A stretch of 64,000 nt of DNA, taken from assembly GCA_023055355.1 (NCBI GenBank), contig JALJCS010000015.1, forward strand, positions 10,037,501-10,101,500, written 5' to 3'. This stretch comes from Agelaius tricolor. Taxonomy: Eukaryota; Chordata; Aves; Passeriformes; Icteridae. The notes beneath the pieces are model-generated. The model worked only from the letters and a program-made list of their open reading frames with translations, searched no databases and was not told the DNA's origin. Positions 47,771 to 62,982 of this stretch are shown in pieces. Both the position numbers and the translations under genes were made by a program. Numbering within the stretch: the stretch's first letter is position 1; the number at the start of each line of letters is the position of its first letter.

Positions 47771-50560
47771 TAATGGTCCTTAATCTTATGAAATTGTTCT
47801 TTACTCACATGAGCAGTCAGTCTCACTAATGTCAGTGGCCCAAATTTTGCAGTCCTTAATCACATACTGTTACCTTCAGTACTGTTGTTCTCAATTTAGG
47901 ATCAAAGCCCATAGTTTGCTGGGGCCATGCTTTCAAGGGAGGATTGGGCCCAGACTTTTAATAAGGGGTTTGGTGGCTTACAAAGAGGTGATTAAGATCT
48001 TCCTTTGAAAAAACAGAAAAAGTAGAGTTCTTCTTTTGGATTATAACAGCACAGATAGCCGTAGCTTGTGGATTTCAGAGTATTAACTACTAATCCACAA
48101 GTGAACTGAAAGGTTTTTGTTTGTTTGTTTTGCTATTACAGTATTTAAACTTGTCAACCTTCAGTTCTCAGTAAGTCATACTTAAGTTTCTTAGCAAAAT
48201 ATTTTATCACATCTCTGTGAGTGTGCCTAAAAGTTTGAGAGATCTTCTGGTTATGGGCAAAACCCAGGGTAGTTTTCTTTGTTTGGTTTGGTTTTACTTA
48301 ACGAATATCTTGTACTTATTTCTGAGAACACAAACCATGAAGTTTTGGAAACTAAGCCACAATAGAAAAGTTTCTATTTTCCTTAAGTGACATTCAAGTA
48401 TTGTTGTTTGTCAGCAACAAACAGAAAGTACTTAGTATAATTATTATAGCACCTCAGTAAAAATCAGACTCTAGCCGTAGGTGATTGCAGCTATAAAGTT
48501 TCCAGAATAGGAACAATGAGCCCTATGAAACTAATGAAAAAAATCGCCAACTTCCTCACTCCAAAGTCTGATTTTTACAAGGACTCCATTTCTTCCTGGT
48601 TGCTAAAAATGAACAGTTTATTTGAATTGAGCTTAGGTCTCCAGAAAAACAATTTTAATGTAAAATTGAATGATGTTGTACCAATGACAGGATAATAAAG
48701 CGGTTTCAAAACTGAGCAATATTTAGGTAGTGTGCCCCTCTAAGGAAAATACAGAAATCATATTCTAATGATAGCATAACTAAGATGATAAATATCCAGG
48801 TATACCCTTTGCTGTACCACTGTACTGTAATCAAATCAATTAGAAATCTAATGACTACTTTGACACAAACAGGTATTTAATATGCTGAAAATGTACCAGA
48901 TTTCCCCCCTCAAGTATTAGTAAAATCCCCAAGAAAATTAAAATCCAGGTCATAGCTAAATTCCTTTGAAACTGGGATTTAAATTTAAAAAAAAAAGAAA
49001 AAAAAAGAAAAGTTTAGTCACTGTAAGAATTCTTTGTGCTGTTACATTTTTATAAGGTTAAAGCTAAAAATAAGATCAAAATCTCTTTAGAGACTACATT
49101 AAAAAATAGACCAGGTGTGTTCAGAAACCCATCACACATCTGCCTGTTAAACAGATGCCAACCAATAAATTAATTAAAACTACTCTCCTCTCAAAATAGA
49201 GAAGAGGAAGGAGCTGTTCGGGACATTTAAGGGGTGATGTTTGCATGACTGACAAGTTTTTCATGCTTGACCTCTATTGTACAAACCTCTGATACTTCTC
49301 AAACATTTTCTGAAAGGAAAATGAGAACCCTGTGAGAAAGAGAATTTAGAGAATTTAGTAACCTGTTTCTGGGCAATCAGATTGATGCTAGAGATATGGC
49401 ATGGCTGTTTATCAGCTGGGAGAAGTGAATTAAGGAAATGAGTTTTCAACAGGGACCTGATGAAAATCCTTGTTAATAACCCCTGCCATCACACTCAGGA
49501 AATCAGAGTTTGCATGTGAAATATCTCACTATCCTTTGTATGCTGTACTTCATTGTCACAATTAGCACTTCAGCTGATCAAGTGAAAAACTTTCTTGTGC
49601 TGATCTTAAATCCTACTATACTTATAGAACCTGGAAAAATAAATAGAAAGGCCTTTGAGGAACAGTAAACAGTTCTGAAAGGGCAACACAATTCCTTGAA
49701 ACATAAACTTTTCTTGGACTTTAAGGAAAAACAATGTTAATTTCTACATTTCTTCTTCCAATTATACAAATTTTATTTTTTCTGGAAACTACACAATTGC
49801 TGCAAAAGGAATTAGTGGATGTAAGGGGTTATTAAACATGGCATTCACCCACTGCTCTTACACAGAAAAGGCAGCTCTGAAAAAAACCAAAGCTGATTAA
49901 TATGAAAGGCAGCTAACCTAAAAACTAAAACTTGAACTGAATGGTGTGTGCTAATCTTTCTCAAATACACTTATGAAAGCTAAATTTGCTGGTATTTGCC
50001 ATTGCTATGCAGGCTAAGTGTTCATGTGAATGATATCTCCACAGCTCTGAGAAAACCAGTAAAAAATGGAGAGTTTTGTCCTCACTGGTAATTTTCTCAA
50101 TCTCCTGTTCATCCACAGCTGCCTGAATAGTGAACACTTCACAATCCAGTGTCATTTGTGATAAACTTTGTTAAAAAGCTGCCATTCATTACTGGTAATT
50201 TCCTTAATCCTCAAGTCTCTTGTAAGGAAAAGATAGAAATTCTGTTATATATTTGCTCTACAGGGTCTACAAAAAAAACCTTCAACATTAGCCACATTAA
50301 TAAAATACTCACCAGATCAAACTCTTAATAGCCAGCCTTAGACTCTCCATTGTTTAGTGATGTTTGTTTGCCAGCCTATCTGAAGACACAGGGAAAATCT
50401 TAATAGCTCTGGCCACTCATTAGCAAAGTACCGTGGAGTCCTAATCCCATAAAGATATTAAACTATTTTTCCTTACAATAGCAACAAATGGAGGGAACTC
50501 TCATTACTTATTAAGATGTGGTACATTCTTTGCATATTGAGTTTCTTCTTATACTTTGAA

Positions 50561-53500
50561 CTCTTATCCCCCATCACTCTGTTGCTGAGGCTGAGATCAA
50601 AGTAGGTCGGCCTTACAGAGCTGCAGATGAGTGGCCGCCTTTCAGAGAATATTAATGCCCTCCTGAAGGGCCCAGCTGGGGAGGAGGTGGATTCCCCTGA
50701 TGGGAGAGCCCTGCCAGCCCAGCCACACCAGGCCACTGCTGGGGACACAGCACAGCCCTGCCGAGGGAGCTGCTCACCCCAGCTTGGCTACATGGCCCAA
50801 ATGTCAATACTGAGCCCAGGTCTCTTTTGGAACTAGAGAACTGTGTAAACCTGAATTCTGGCAGGCTGGCACTGAGCGTTTTGTTTTGTATCAGGAAAAT
50901 ATGTGATCAATTTTGTATTTTGCATTGAAAAAAAAATTTGGTCTTTCTGGTTTCCACTTTTGACTTCTCCAGTTTTAGTTTTTACTTCTCTCTACCTCAG
51001 CTACTCAAGGACTGGTGTTATCAGTGAACTCATAGGCAGCTGGCAAGACAGTGTCCCCTTCCAATCTTCCACTTCCAGCAGGGATCCTGCCATACAGGGT
51101 TTCTTTCTTGCCTTCAAATTTGCTTGCAAGACTTTTAAAGGGGAATTACTTTCGAGCTTGTTAAAGGTAAGAGTAAACATGCTAAGTACTGAAACATTCA
51201 GTGGGTATCGGAAAAGAAGAAATGTTATATTCATTACAGAGGAAAATCTAATAATAAAAAGTATTACCTGCATTTATAGCCCTTGTAACCTAATTTTTGT
51301 GACAAAGCAAAGAAGTAAAAACATTCCTTTCTGCCTTTCAGTGACCCCTATAAGAAACCCCCCATGGAGTCATTTAGGATAGTAATTTGAGTGAAAATAT
51401 ATGCAGCCTTTACTTTGCTTGCTCTTCTTAAATTAATAACCCTTACTGATAATTAATCTAAAAGTTTCTAAAGGTATTTGCAAAAATGCCCTCAAATTAG
51501 TAAGCACTTAAAAGAAATAAAAACTTAAAAGACATTATCCACAACATAAAAGAGTAACAGAACACGGAGCTGCGTTGTTCAAATGTTAAAACTGTACATA
51601 AAATACTCCTTCAATATACACTGCCAGTAAAAACCAAAGCAAAGCAGGTCATTAAAATGTCAGACTTGGGGCAGAGTGGAAAAAATGCTGTGTTTAAAAG
51701 AAACACGTAGACCTTTTATAATTATTTCCCCTTAAAGTTAACTGTTAAAAAAAAAAAACCCAAACCAACAACAACTGAACCAAAACAAACTAAAATTAAC
51801 CTCCAAACAAACAACTGCAGCAGCATCAGAATGCAGTCAACTCTAGTCTTAGTCTTGCTCCTAAGCAAACCTAAGGACAATTTTTGAGTCTTCCTGCAGC
51901 TGATGTCAGCTTTGTTTGTGAAATGTCACTTTCCTTTATCTGTTTTTTCTCAAGCAAAAGCAGAGAGGTGAGTTCAAGCCATTGATGTCCATGTCATGAG
52001 TCTGCTACAGCTGAGCAGCAGAAACCTTGGGAGCCCCATGAGCATCTGGAGAATCCTTGGGAAGATGCTGAGGTTCCATGCACAGCCCTGTGCTGACTGA
52101 TGGACTTTCACATTCACAGTTGTGCTGAGGTTGAGTCTCATGCAGGATTTTAGCACTCTGTAAAGAGCTCAGAGTAGAAAACCTCAGTCCCTTCTCACAT
52201 GAACTAAAACTGCCCACTGAAACTGGCAACAGATTGTCAGGATAAAGGAGGTGCTGTGGTGGTTACAGGGAAGCTGGAAGGCATGTTCATGACACTTATT
52301 TGAATTAACCTTTTCTGCAGTCCAGTCCAGATGAACCAAGAGAATAAAAGACAAAGTCTGTCTCTTCAGACATGAACTATGTTGCAGTACTGAAAATAAA
52401 ATGTTGTAGACTGGTGTCACTTTTTCTACTCCCAAAATTTTTGAGCCAGTAACAAAGACCGATGTCCTTCTGACTCTTCAGAATTGAAGGTTTCAATTTC
52501 CCTTCTACTGGAAAAAAGTGCATCATGGCCCCAAAGGAAAAAAAAATAATCCATGTCATTAATTTTGTATATTTTCAGCAAAGTGTCTGCATATGAAGTC
52601 AATATATAATCTTCACTGAGGTGAGTTCCTAAACTGTGTCTAAAAGGTGGCAATGCCCTAGGAACAGCTCTGTCCAGCAGGCACAATTCCATATTAACTG
52701 AGCTAGTGTATATCTGAACAACGCCACTGATGCACACAGCTATTCCAGATTAATTTTGGTTTCACTAAAGTAGTTGGCTCATAAAGCAGAGATAAATTTA
52801 ATGATCAAAAAACAAAGAAGTTGTACCCTCAGGCAGTGTCTGGGACTCACACTGAAGTCCATGCAGGAATACAGGTAACTTACTTTGTCCTCTAACATCT
52901 CTGTAGCTCTGTTCCCTAAAGCTAACAAACACCACTGCTGAAAGTACAGGTTGTCACATTTACAATCAGCAATTAAAACCAACATTCTTCTGGTTTCCAT
53001 CTGATAAGAGCAGTGCTCAAAGTGGAGAGACAATGGAGAAACACATAATAGCACCAACAAATTCAACTTGTGTTTAACTACTCCTTTTTCTTCAAATCAC
53101 CTTCTGCAATGCAAATATTTGTAAGTTCAGAAAAATGCCTGTAATCATGTTTGGCACATGTTATAATCAAAATACAAAGATCATGAGAGAATTTTAACCT
53201 TCATACTTATGAAGTTTCTTTTTCTACTTTCTGACATTTTATGTATTATGATCTAGTATACCAGGAGGAGATAGAGTGGACAAAGTTTTAGACTGTAGTA
53301 ATTGACTCAGCAGGAAAACAAGGACATCCTTAGGCAGCTGTGGTTCCATGACTGTTTACAAGAGGTTCTGCTATGCCCAATATTCCTCACTCGGTATGAT
53401 CACTAATTCTTAGTCATAGGCTTATAGTAGCAATGAAAACAGCAAATACATACTGTATATGTATTTTTGACAGCTCTGTGATTTTCCTGCTATGATTAAA

Positions 53501-54060
53501 ATGATGAGTAATACTTTAAAAGGATTAAAATTAGATGTTGGAAAGTTGGTTTCTAGCCACACATAAAGCCTTCAGGCAAAAAGTCAAAATTTCATAAATT
53601 TTGAATCAGCAGGGTGACTTTAGAGCACTTCAATACTTCCTATAATTTCATCAAACTATTTTGATCCTGTACCAGGAGCCTAAAGCCAGGCTGAAAGCAC
53701 CATGGAACCCCTGGCTTGTGACCTATGGCTTTGATGAAGGCAGCACACCATGACCCTGGAGGGCTGGTACTTAGTTATAATGATAGGTTTGAACACTATT
53801 TCCTTTCCTATTGTCTACAAGTATTCAGGATGATAATCCCAGTTTAAACAGATTTTCTAGCCTCATGACAACTCTGGAAATTCTAATTTCCTTCAAGATA
53901 AGCAAAAATGTTAATTTTACCTGTAATCTTTATGCAAAATCAACTACTATCAACAGTGGGGATTCCAGAGCTTGGAAAGAAGGTTCATTTTGCATTCTTC
54001 AACCCAGATAAAAAAGAATTAAATAACTTTCTCTAAAAATATTAGCTTGCTTGCAGTTAT
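50561..54060. other. Gene desert segment
   Basis: No gene is recognisable. The part 50590-50680 is more balanced, with GAATATTAATGCC, and could be a conserved element. The following 50680-50830 is GC-rich without CpG enrichment. An A/C-rich low-complexity stretch lies at about 51748-51800. Confidence 0.65.
51748..51800 (+). repeat. A/C-rich low-complexity repeat
   Basis: A run of A is followed by CCCAAACCAACAACAACTG and CAAAACAAAC units. It resembles the stretches at 9518 and 45342, and looks like a simple repeat. Confidence 0.65.
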
Positions 54061-54089
54061 TGTGAGGATGTCAGGAGTTTGTTCTTTAC

Positions 54090-54175
54090 TGATTTATATA
54101 TATATTTTATATTTATATAAAACTGATTTATATACTGATTTATATATATATTTATATATATATATTATATAACTA
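54090..54175 (+). repeat. AT-rich microsatellite with tandem ACTGATTTATAT units
   Basis: Units of ACTGATTTATATA alternate with long (TA)n and TTTATAT tracts over about 85 bases. At least three copies of the CTGATTTATAT unit are visible. This sort of tract is mutation-prone. Confidence 0.9.
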
Positions 54176-57100
54176 CTGTTACTGCCTTCCTGGCCACAGG
54201 CTAAAACAGTGGCCAGTTCTCCACTACCAAACTGCCAAAAAAATGCGGTTTGAAAGTGCACATTAAATATTTCAAATGTTTTCCTCAAAAAGTCTTATCA
54301 TAGATTTTCTGAAATCATGTGCCATATTCCAAGAAAATTCCTTAAAAAAGGTGATTTTTCATGAGCATTTGACATTGATTGCTCAGGATTTTAAAGAAAC
54401 TGGTATTTACAGAGCACAGGCTCAATTGTCACCCAAATGCAGGCAATCTGCATTGAGCCATCATTTCTCCACACACCTCATTTCTAGCTATTGAGCAGGA
54501 AAGATAAACCCCCACAAATACCACCTACACACATATTCAGAGCACATCATACACATAACATGAAATAACACCCACCCTCCACAAACAGCCTTCTTTCGGG
54601 GTCCCAGTCTCCTGTAATTCAGCCTGAGTGTGAACTAGAACAAATCATGGCCATCAAGCTACTTTGATGTTCTTATAATATCAGAGGTTTTTTAGAGAGC
54701 TAATCAGCAAAGTCTCTAGGATTCTTCTCCTGAAACTTCAGCTTCCCCGAAGTCCTTACTGTCATTCCCTATTCTGGTCAACTCTGAAGATTGCAGACCT
54801 ATTTTTATAAATTGATGGTTTGCCATTTACTCCAACTAGCATTTCTCCTCAAGCAAATAATCACAGCTACCTTGCCAGCAGGTATTGCTCCCCCAGTGCT
54901 GCTCAATGTGCTGAAGAAGGGCACACATTCCTATGGTAATGTGGTTAATTCAAACCACAGGCTATTTCAGTTTTAAAAAAATGAAACAAAAATCTAAAAA
55001 CCAAAATGAAAGGGGGGAAAATGAAGGTGACTAAGTATCAGCTATTGGATCAGAGACTGGGCAGGGAAAGCTGCAGCATGAGAAAGCAATGCAAGGCCAA
55101 GGCACCTGTGCTCAGGTCTGTCTGAGCCTGTCTGCCCAGAGCCACCTGTAACCCGTCTGATTTCCCTCTGTTGCAGAAAGGGATAGATTAGGAATAGTTC
55201 AAATGAACTGGTCAGCCAGTAGAACTGGAGGAATTACAATCTTCTACCAAAGGATGGTGATAAAACATTTTCAATCAGAACAGCTGCTTTCAGATGTAAT
55301 ATTTGGTGTTAGGGAAAGATGACTTGAGCCAATGCAGGCTACCTGCTGTATTTTAGAAAACGTGCACGTGCTCATTTGTGCAGAGGACATAGTACATAAT
55401 ATCTCTACAATGAGTTGTTCATCTTTAACTGGCACAGTTATACCTGGAAAATTGGGTGGTTAACACCTTTACTTTCTCCTGTGATAACTCTGTCATTCTG
55501 TTACTCCGTGCTGGAGACAACCTATCTTAAAAAACAGCCCTGGACCCTGCAAGTTGCTCAACACATTTAAATGCTGTGCTGAGATACAGATCTATAGATG
55601 CCTTAGAGAGCCTTTTCTAAAAACCATAAGGATCTGATTTACCTTCATTAATGGTGTCATTATAGCACTGCAGTTTGAAATCAGTATTTCGAGGCAATGG
55701 TTAGAAATCTAGCAGCATTTCTGTATGAGCTGTCATCACCATCTGCACCACCACTGACTTTTTCTTAACTGATCCAGCTGAAGAAGAAAGAAAAAAAATG
55801 TTAGATCAGTTTGAGTCCAATTCCCTGTGCCTGTGCAAATGCTTCTCTTGGAACAGGGCGGGAGAAGCAGCAGGGGCCAAAGCTGCTGCAGAAACACAAG
55901 TGCAGCCACATTCCTCAATATTGGCGTAGGGGGCCAGATTGACTTAGAGTAAAAGATCTTTAGGTGCATTCTAGTCCTTTTTATGATCATCAATGTTTTT
56001 TTCACATTCCAGATAGAATCCATCCACAGACCTGGTGTTTTTCCGGTGGATTTGTTCACACAATACTTTATGTTGGCAGCTCATTTCTGTCTTTGTCATG
56101 TTTTCGTTTTTTCTTTTGCAGATGTTTACAATTACTCCTTAAAATGTTTCCATTTTCTCTGATCACTGAATGTGAATGAGGTGACATTTTTAAAAATAAT
56201 TGTAGCTTTTTCTGGCCAGAAACCATGTTCTTAGATTCAAATAGTCTTTGTCTTTTAAACTGTGGTAAAGGTCTTATATCTTTGTAACAGCAGCATCTGC
56301 ACTACTTTGCCTGTTCCATTTTTGACAATATCCAAGTGTTATTTGTCATTATCTGACTGTATCTTCTGTCTGGCAATCAGATGTTTATATGGCTTTTATT
56401 TAACCTTAAAGACATGAGGCCTATTCTCTTGGATTTCTGTTGGAAGGACTGCAGAATAAAAAGTACTGCAGCAGCCTGAGCTTCTGAAATGCAGAGGAAG
56501 GTTTCTCTGCTTTTCTTTCAATCAGTTTTTTTCCCAATTGTTTTTATTGACTAAAATTTAGATCAAAGTTCTTACAAACATATGCCTCATTTCCAACACC
56601 TGCAATTATATTGCAATGTTTGTAATGCTTCAGTTGCTCTTCAGAACCCCATGTCTGGGAGTCCTCCAAGCTTTTGAGAAAATTCAGCTGCTGCTTCTTT
56701 TTTCTTCTTTTGTTTTGAAAAATAAGATTTTAATTTGCAGAAAAAATATAAAAACGTGTCATCAGTTTACCACAAAGGCTTAGACAAGAGAACCACGTAG
56801 ATATTTGAAAATCTTTTTCTTTTTTTTTTTTTTTTTGGATGCAGTCTCGTGACTTTTGGGGTGCTGAGTCATGGTTTTTGCATGCTTGACATCAGCAATA
56901 CCACAACTGAGAGAAAATCTTTGTGAAAGATTCCTTTCTAGTCCTCTTGAGACAAAGAGATCCTCCAGGAAAAGACGCAGAGAAAGAACTGTTTCTTTTT
57001 CATTATAGTTCCCAGTTAAAAACAAGCTCAAAACCCAGCTTCAAAGCAAGTAATCTAAAATATCTGCCAAACCATCCCTGCTTCTTTCTTTCACCATAAG

Positions 57101-60100
57101 GACTCAAAAAAGGTATAAACACATTTTTTTCTTTGCTTTGCTAGGATTATAAAATCATACAATGTATGAAAATGAATTTTGCAGTATAATTTAATATTTT
57201 TCAATAAACAGCTTCTTTTAATATGCCAGATTTCCCCCTCTTTCTTGTCAAGCAAGAAGTCTGGTATTAGGGACAGAAAATGACTTTTTTCATTATTGAT
57301 GATATGCAACTTTGCGCGTATTTTTTCATCTTCCATGAAAAAAAAATGTACCAATTTTATGATGACACTCATTCCACTTCATTAAAAATGTGTTCCCTTA
57401 CTGGGAATCAAGTATTCTGAGAGACACATGGAAATGTCACTTGGAAAAAAAAAATAGAACCATTTTGCTCTTAAATGAGAATTTTGGCCCAAGAGTTAAT
57501 GCACTTTCACTGCAAGTTGATGCATGACCTCAAGTTTCTACCCATGTAAAACAATTACAAATATTCCCTACTCCTAATAAAAGAGAAGGAAATTACTGAT
57601 ATCAGTAGTAGAGGAGTACGATAATATATTATACTAAGTGTAAAAAATTTGATTCTGGAGCTGGCTGGTTTGGCAGCCAAAACTAGACTCTTTATTGAGC
57701 AAAACTTCCTATTCATTCCAAATAGTTTTCCTACACTAAGACTTGAGGATAAATTGCTTGTGGGCTTGATAAAAATGGTTGGTATGTGTCTGTATTAAAG
57801 TATTTTTAGCATAAACTACATCAGAGGCAAATCAGGTCAAATTTATACAACTGTTGTTGTCATATGGCATTAATTTGATACCTCACTTCAACTGACAGTT
57901 GGACTTGCTGGTTCTTTTATATTCACCAGATTTTAAATTAATTGCGCCAAGCTGAAAGCAAGCAAAAAATTAGACTGAAAATAAAACTTTATGCCAGCAG
58001 AGGTACAATCATCCAGATAAATTTACAACCAAATCTAAACCTGTACTGTGCTATGAATTACCTAATTACACCATCAGAATCACCACTCATGGAGGGCTGC
58101 TCAGCAGAGAATATAAAACCCCCAGCACCACAGATCACTCCTTTTCTCCTACCTGTTTGTTCTACATGGACCTGGACAACAATATTGTCACTACTTCCAA
58201 GTATTTCTAATATTTCTAACACCATTACTACTAAAGAAGTACTTTTATTTCATCACCATTGCTTTTTCAGAACAATAATGAAGTCATAGACAATTTAAGT
58301 ACCTGTTCACAAATTTGGATCTACCAAACACCAGAGTCTGAAATATGTGATCTGTGCTGCACGAGTCCTTCAGCTGATCACAAAGCTCATGCTGCATCTC
58401 AAACATCAGTAAGGACAAGACTAATTGAAGAATGCCAGAGCATCACTTCATAACTGCTCCTTAAGCATAGCATCCAATATTATAGTAACTCTTTGTAACC
58501 CATGACTTACCCAGAAACTCTTCTTATTATTCTGCTAAACTCATTTTAAAAATGACACCATATTTTCATTCTATCACAGGAGAAGTATAGTTCATAGAAA
58601 ATATTTCCTTTTTTATGCTCATTTGGGCAGGTGAAATTAAGACACCACATGCTGCAAATGTATTAATACTAAGACCTCCTTCTTCCCTCACCCAAATGTG
58701 CACATACACATAATGATGATGTTTTACTTGATCAAGGTGAGGGAAAAAAAGATTATCTAGAGCATTTCAACACTACTGAAGTGGTTTAAGTTTACCTATT
58801 TGAGATCTCTTTTGGGACTACTCTTCCCCAGAATCAAAATCCTATTTTAAGTGCCCAAGCCATCAGCCTTTCCCTTCTTCCCAATTAAAAAAAAAATCCC
58901 TAGAACCCAAAAAAACTTTAAAGTCCTCAGCTCACCTTCTTCTTTGGCTTTATAATGCAGCAGTCAAATAATATACAAAATCTCAAAGGGAGACAAAATT
59001 ATTTCTGTATATATATCACTTGGTTAAAAAATGCAAGTTTAATATAATTTCTGAAAAGAACTCTATGCCAGAAATCAGGACAAATCTGGTATTAAAAATA
59101 AATTGTAATATGAGTTCTTGGCTACACAGCTTGTTGTTGTAGATACAGGGTGGTGTGGACTGAAAGGACTGTTTGTTGACTGTTTCTCTCTGACACAGTA
59201 CATGAATCCCATTCCAAGGTGGTCTCCTGGTTGCCTGCAGTGCAGGAGAAAATACAATTTCCCTTTTGAGGTATAATTTGCTTTCCTTAGAGCACTGATG
59301 GCTGAGCATGACTGGAGCTGATAGAGGATGTCAGACTGAAATGCTGCTGCTCTTACTCTACCAGAGTACCCAGCTGGGGTGCCTTCCTTATATTAAATCA
59401 AGCCTCACATGGGAGGTCAGTGAAGCATTTCCCCCACATCAGATTGGTATGAACCATTAATTTTTTGGCGGGTTTTTGTTTAGTTTTTAAATTTCTTTTA
59501 AAAAATTATCTAAAGTAATTAGAGAATTTTGAAACCATAACCACATAATTATAAATATAAGAGAAGCAACTCTGTCACTTGGTGACTGAACACAATTCTT
59601 TAGTTTTTTGTTTACAGCCAAGTCTGTTTGGCCAGTGCCTGTTTAGACAAAAGTCGCCACTCTTGCCAAAAGCTGTCCAAAACTTAGACTATATTTCATT
59701 GGAGAAAGCAATGTCAAATTGATAGAGTGACAGAGCTGTAACTTGTTTTGTCAGGTTGAAAAAGAACAAGAAAATAAAAAATGGATGTGTGTAAATAAAC
59801 AGCTTCCCAACAAACTGGCATTTCACAGATTCTCTTATGTTCTTAAGAAATGGATGAAAGAGTCACGATGAAATGTCAATAGAAATATTGGCAGATCAGA
59901 GCTTGGTGAGTAGGCAAGGAATGATGTCCATATAAACCAACATTAATTCTTCAGAAATCCAGTTTTCCCTTTCATCTACCATCGGAGGGACTAAAATAAA
60001 GATTTTATTAATCAATAAAATTTTATCTGTGAGGCTAAGTAAAAAAAAATGTCATGTCTCTAAAACATATATACTGATTTAAAAGTTTGGACAAAGCAGC

Positions 60101-60800
60101 ATCTGCATAGAAATTATGTAAATGGCCTCTATGCACAGATAATCCCTTAGACTAGAAAAGAAATGTTATATCAGGATAAGGAGTACATGAATTCTAAAAG
60201 CTCCTCTTTCAAAAACTGATGGCAACCTTGTGCATTATCTGATATAGATTTCCTGTCCCATTCAAATGTTAATATATACACACAAAAATTAGGATTACAG
60301 GGGCCACAGGAGGCCCTGTGGTTAATTATGACAGCAAGCAATGTCCTTTGGAAGCCAGGAAGCTCTTTGGGCAACAGGAAGAAGACAAGGTACTCTTGCT
60401 CAAAGAACTTGTAATGGGTTTTTTGCTGCTACATTATTGGGGAGGGTTCTAGAAAAAAGAACATGCACCTGGTCTGTACCATGGGAGCTCCCTTGTGGCC
60501 AGCTGGGCTAGGATGGAAATAGTCCCTCTTTCCTACCTGCTACCTTTTGGGCATTATGCTGGAAAGACAAATTAGTGCAGCTCCTGAGCTCACCAAGGCT
60601 GGCTTTTCATTCAGGGGCAAGAGAAAACTCATTATCAGTGCTTTTCCTCACAGGAGATCATGCAATGCTTCCCATCTAACTTACACTAGTCTAATTTACA
60701 CTTATTTATATTTAAGATCATAAGCGAAGGAGGTTGCAACTGGTAGAGCCAAACACACTGATGTGAGTTTGGATTTTGTTTTGTTTCTGTTGATTTTCTC

Positions 60801-60825
60801 ATCACTACATCACAAATGTAGTGAT
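60801..60825. repeat. Perfect inverted repeat, 10-bp arms
   Basis: ATCACTACAT is followed by the spacer CACAA and then the exact reverse complement ATGTAGTGAT. It is short and could be chance, or a paired binding site. Confidence 0.85.
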
Positions 60826-62930
60826 TAGCAATAACATTTTAGGAACCTGCTTTGGTGAGACCTGACAGCCAGACTTCCTGTTTGGGGGTTCTTCTGGAAG
60901 AGATGACTAAATGCTGCAACACACAACCTTAAAATCCTCTTAAAATTGCATGAGATTTTTATCAGTGAATCCTTGGTTTGGTCAGGGACTTTTGCTTTCC
61001 TGTCACAAGGCCACTGATTAATATGAAATAAACTCCACCTGTAACTACATCTGTTTTTCCTGTCTAGCTAAGGTGGCAAGTTGCTCTATGAAGAACAGTG
61101 TCTGCAGGGCTCTGGCTGACAGTACTTCATGTAACTTTCATGACTGCATTTACTTTTAATTGATCCTGCAGTACTGTGCCCCTTATGGAGTGTTTTAAAT
61201 CAATGTCAACCATAAAGGGGTACTAAACTGTACAAGATCCTTTTTTGGTTGCAGTTAAAGATAACTTATTTACGAGGACATGAATAAAACTCTAAGTGTG
61301 TGAATGTAAATATATCCAAAACTTTCAGAACTCTTTTCCTCTATTTCACAGATTGAAAAATGTCAGGCATGGATTTTTTTTTCACTTTTCCATCATGAAA
61401 GATTCAACAGGGCCCTTTGAATGTTTTCTTTCCCCTTCTGTTTTTCTCCATCCCTGTATTAGCTGGATATGACATTGGAAGTTCTGTTATCCAATGAGAA
61501 AATCAAAGTGAGTAGAAGAGAGGCTCTTCCAAAATTGGCAGTGTTCTGGCATTCCCCCAGAACTTTCATGTTATGGAAACAAACCCTTGACAAGCTCAGA
61601 CACGTGTGATTCTTACCAGAAATGAGCAAGTCTTCTCAGCCCCTGTGTGCCAGCATGGGCATTACTCCTGAAAGCAGTGGTTTCAGAAGAGTTATTCCTT
61701 AGTAACTTCATTTACAAATGTTTTTAAAATATTTACAATGTACAGTAAGAAAAACAGCTGAGGGAGTGACTGCATCACCCCATCAACCAGATCTCTTTAT
61801 TTTGGGATTGCCCCCTCAAACATATTTCACAGCCTGAAGTACCTCCCCAGCATCACACTAAACAAGAGGTTTGTTCTTATTACGGGAGAGAAGCAGCAAA
61901 TAGCCCAAAATCCTGGCCAAAGCTGCCATGGTCACTGTATGCAGGTAGTTACAGGACATTCATTTCTCAGTAAAGGGAAGAGAACCCAGGGGGGAATTAG
62001 TGAAGTTGCACTGCTTGGTTTCTCAGAATCTCATCCTGCCTGAGTATTGCTGACATAGAACTGATGAATGCACAGCAATGAAGTACAGAATGAGAATGTC
62101 ACTTGATCTTTATATATTACACTTTTCCTTTCAGATCCTCATAGAAATTAGGAGTGAGTCAGTTTGGGAGACTGAAATTTCACCAAGATCAATACAAAAG
62201 AAATTAAAGATGGTGAATTAACTATAAAGACTATTAGTGCTCATGAGTTACATTCAAGGTAAAAGACTACACTTGAACAGAAATTAAAGGGATAAACAAA
62301 GACAGCTCATTAGCTTACTTAATTTTCCCTTTTATGCATATACTTACAGAAGTTTGGTGGTTTCTTTCCAGTAAAAGCATAAGTTCTATAGCTCACTCAG
62401 AACTAGAATCTTAATTCTCTAGAAAACTTTAAAGTTCCACACATTAGATACATGGCACATCATTCCACTGACATGAAACAGTTTTCCTCTGAGAATGTAG
62501 CAGGCAGTAAACAACTCAGAAATAACATATTCCTCAAACCTGAGTTCAACTTGAATCTTATGGAAGATGTTCAATTGCACCTGCTCAGAATCCAAAATCA
62601 ATTGTGATGCCTTTAAAATCTCCATCCTGTATGGGACAGTGCAGAATCTCCATGTGCTTGGAGATTTTTCTACAACTGTCCTCTGAAGGGTAAATCCCAC
62701 TGAAGAGGCAGCCTATGAAGGAAAGTTAATATCACCACAGTACTTGTCTGGCCGTGCAGGAATGGTGTACAGGGACCCTGCTGTGCTTACAGCAGCACCA
62801 GAGCCAAAAAATCCTACTGTGTTTGCAAAAATAACTGGCTTATTTTGGAGCCAGAGTTGGTTCTTTTATGTCCTGACTCAAAATATAACAAATCTTTATA
62901 ACAGTTTGTTGCTGTTGTGGTAGGGGTTTT

Positions 62931-62982
62931 TTGTGTTTGTTTGGGTTTTTGGTTTTTTTGTGTTTTTTTTTTTTTTTTTTTA
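62931..62982 (+). repeat. T-rich low-complexity tract
   Basis: G-interrupted T runs (TTTTTTGTGTTTGTTTGGG) end in an uninterrupted T tract of about 20 bases. It is a simple repeat of no clear origin. Confidence 0.9.

Larger units (their letters stand above)
43501..50560. other. Gene desert segment
   Basis: No gene is recognisable. It includes an A-rich CAAAC-type stretch (about 45342-45385), a CA microsatellite (46404-46428), a weak MIR-like patch (about 46215-46262), the palindrome-bearing segment 47520-47770 and an AAAAAAG-type stretch near 48985-49010. Confidence 0.7.
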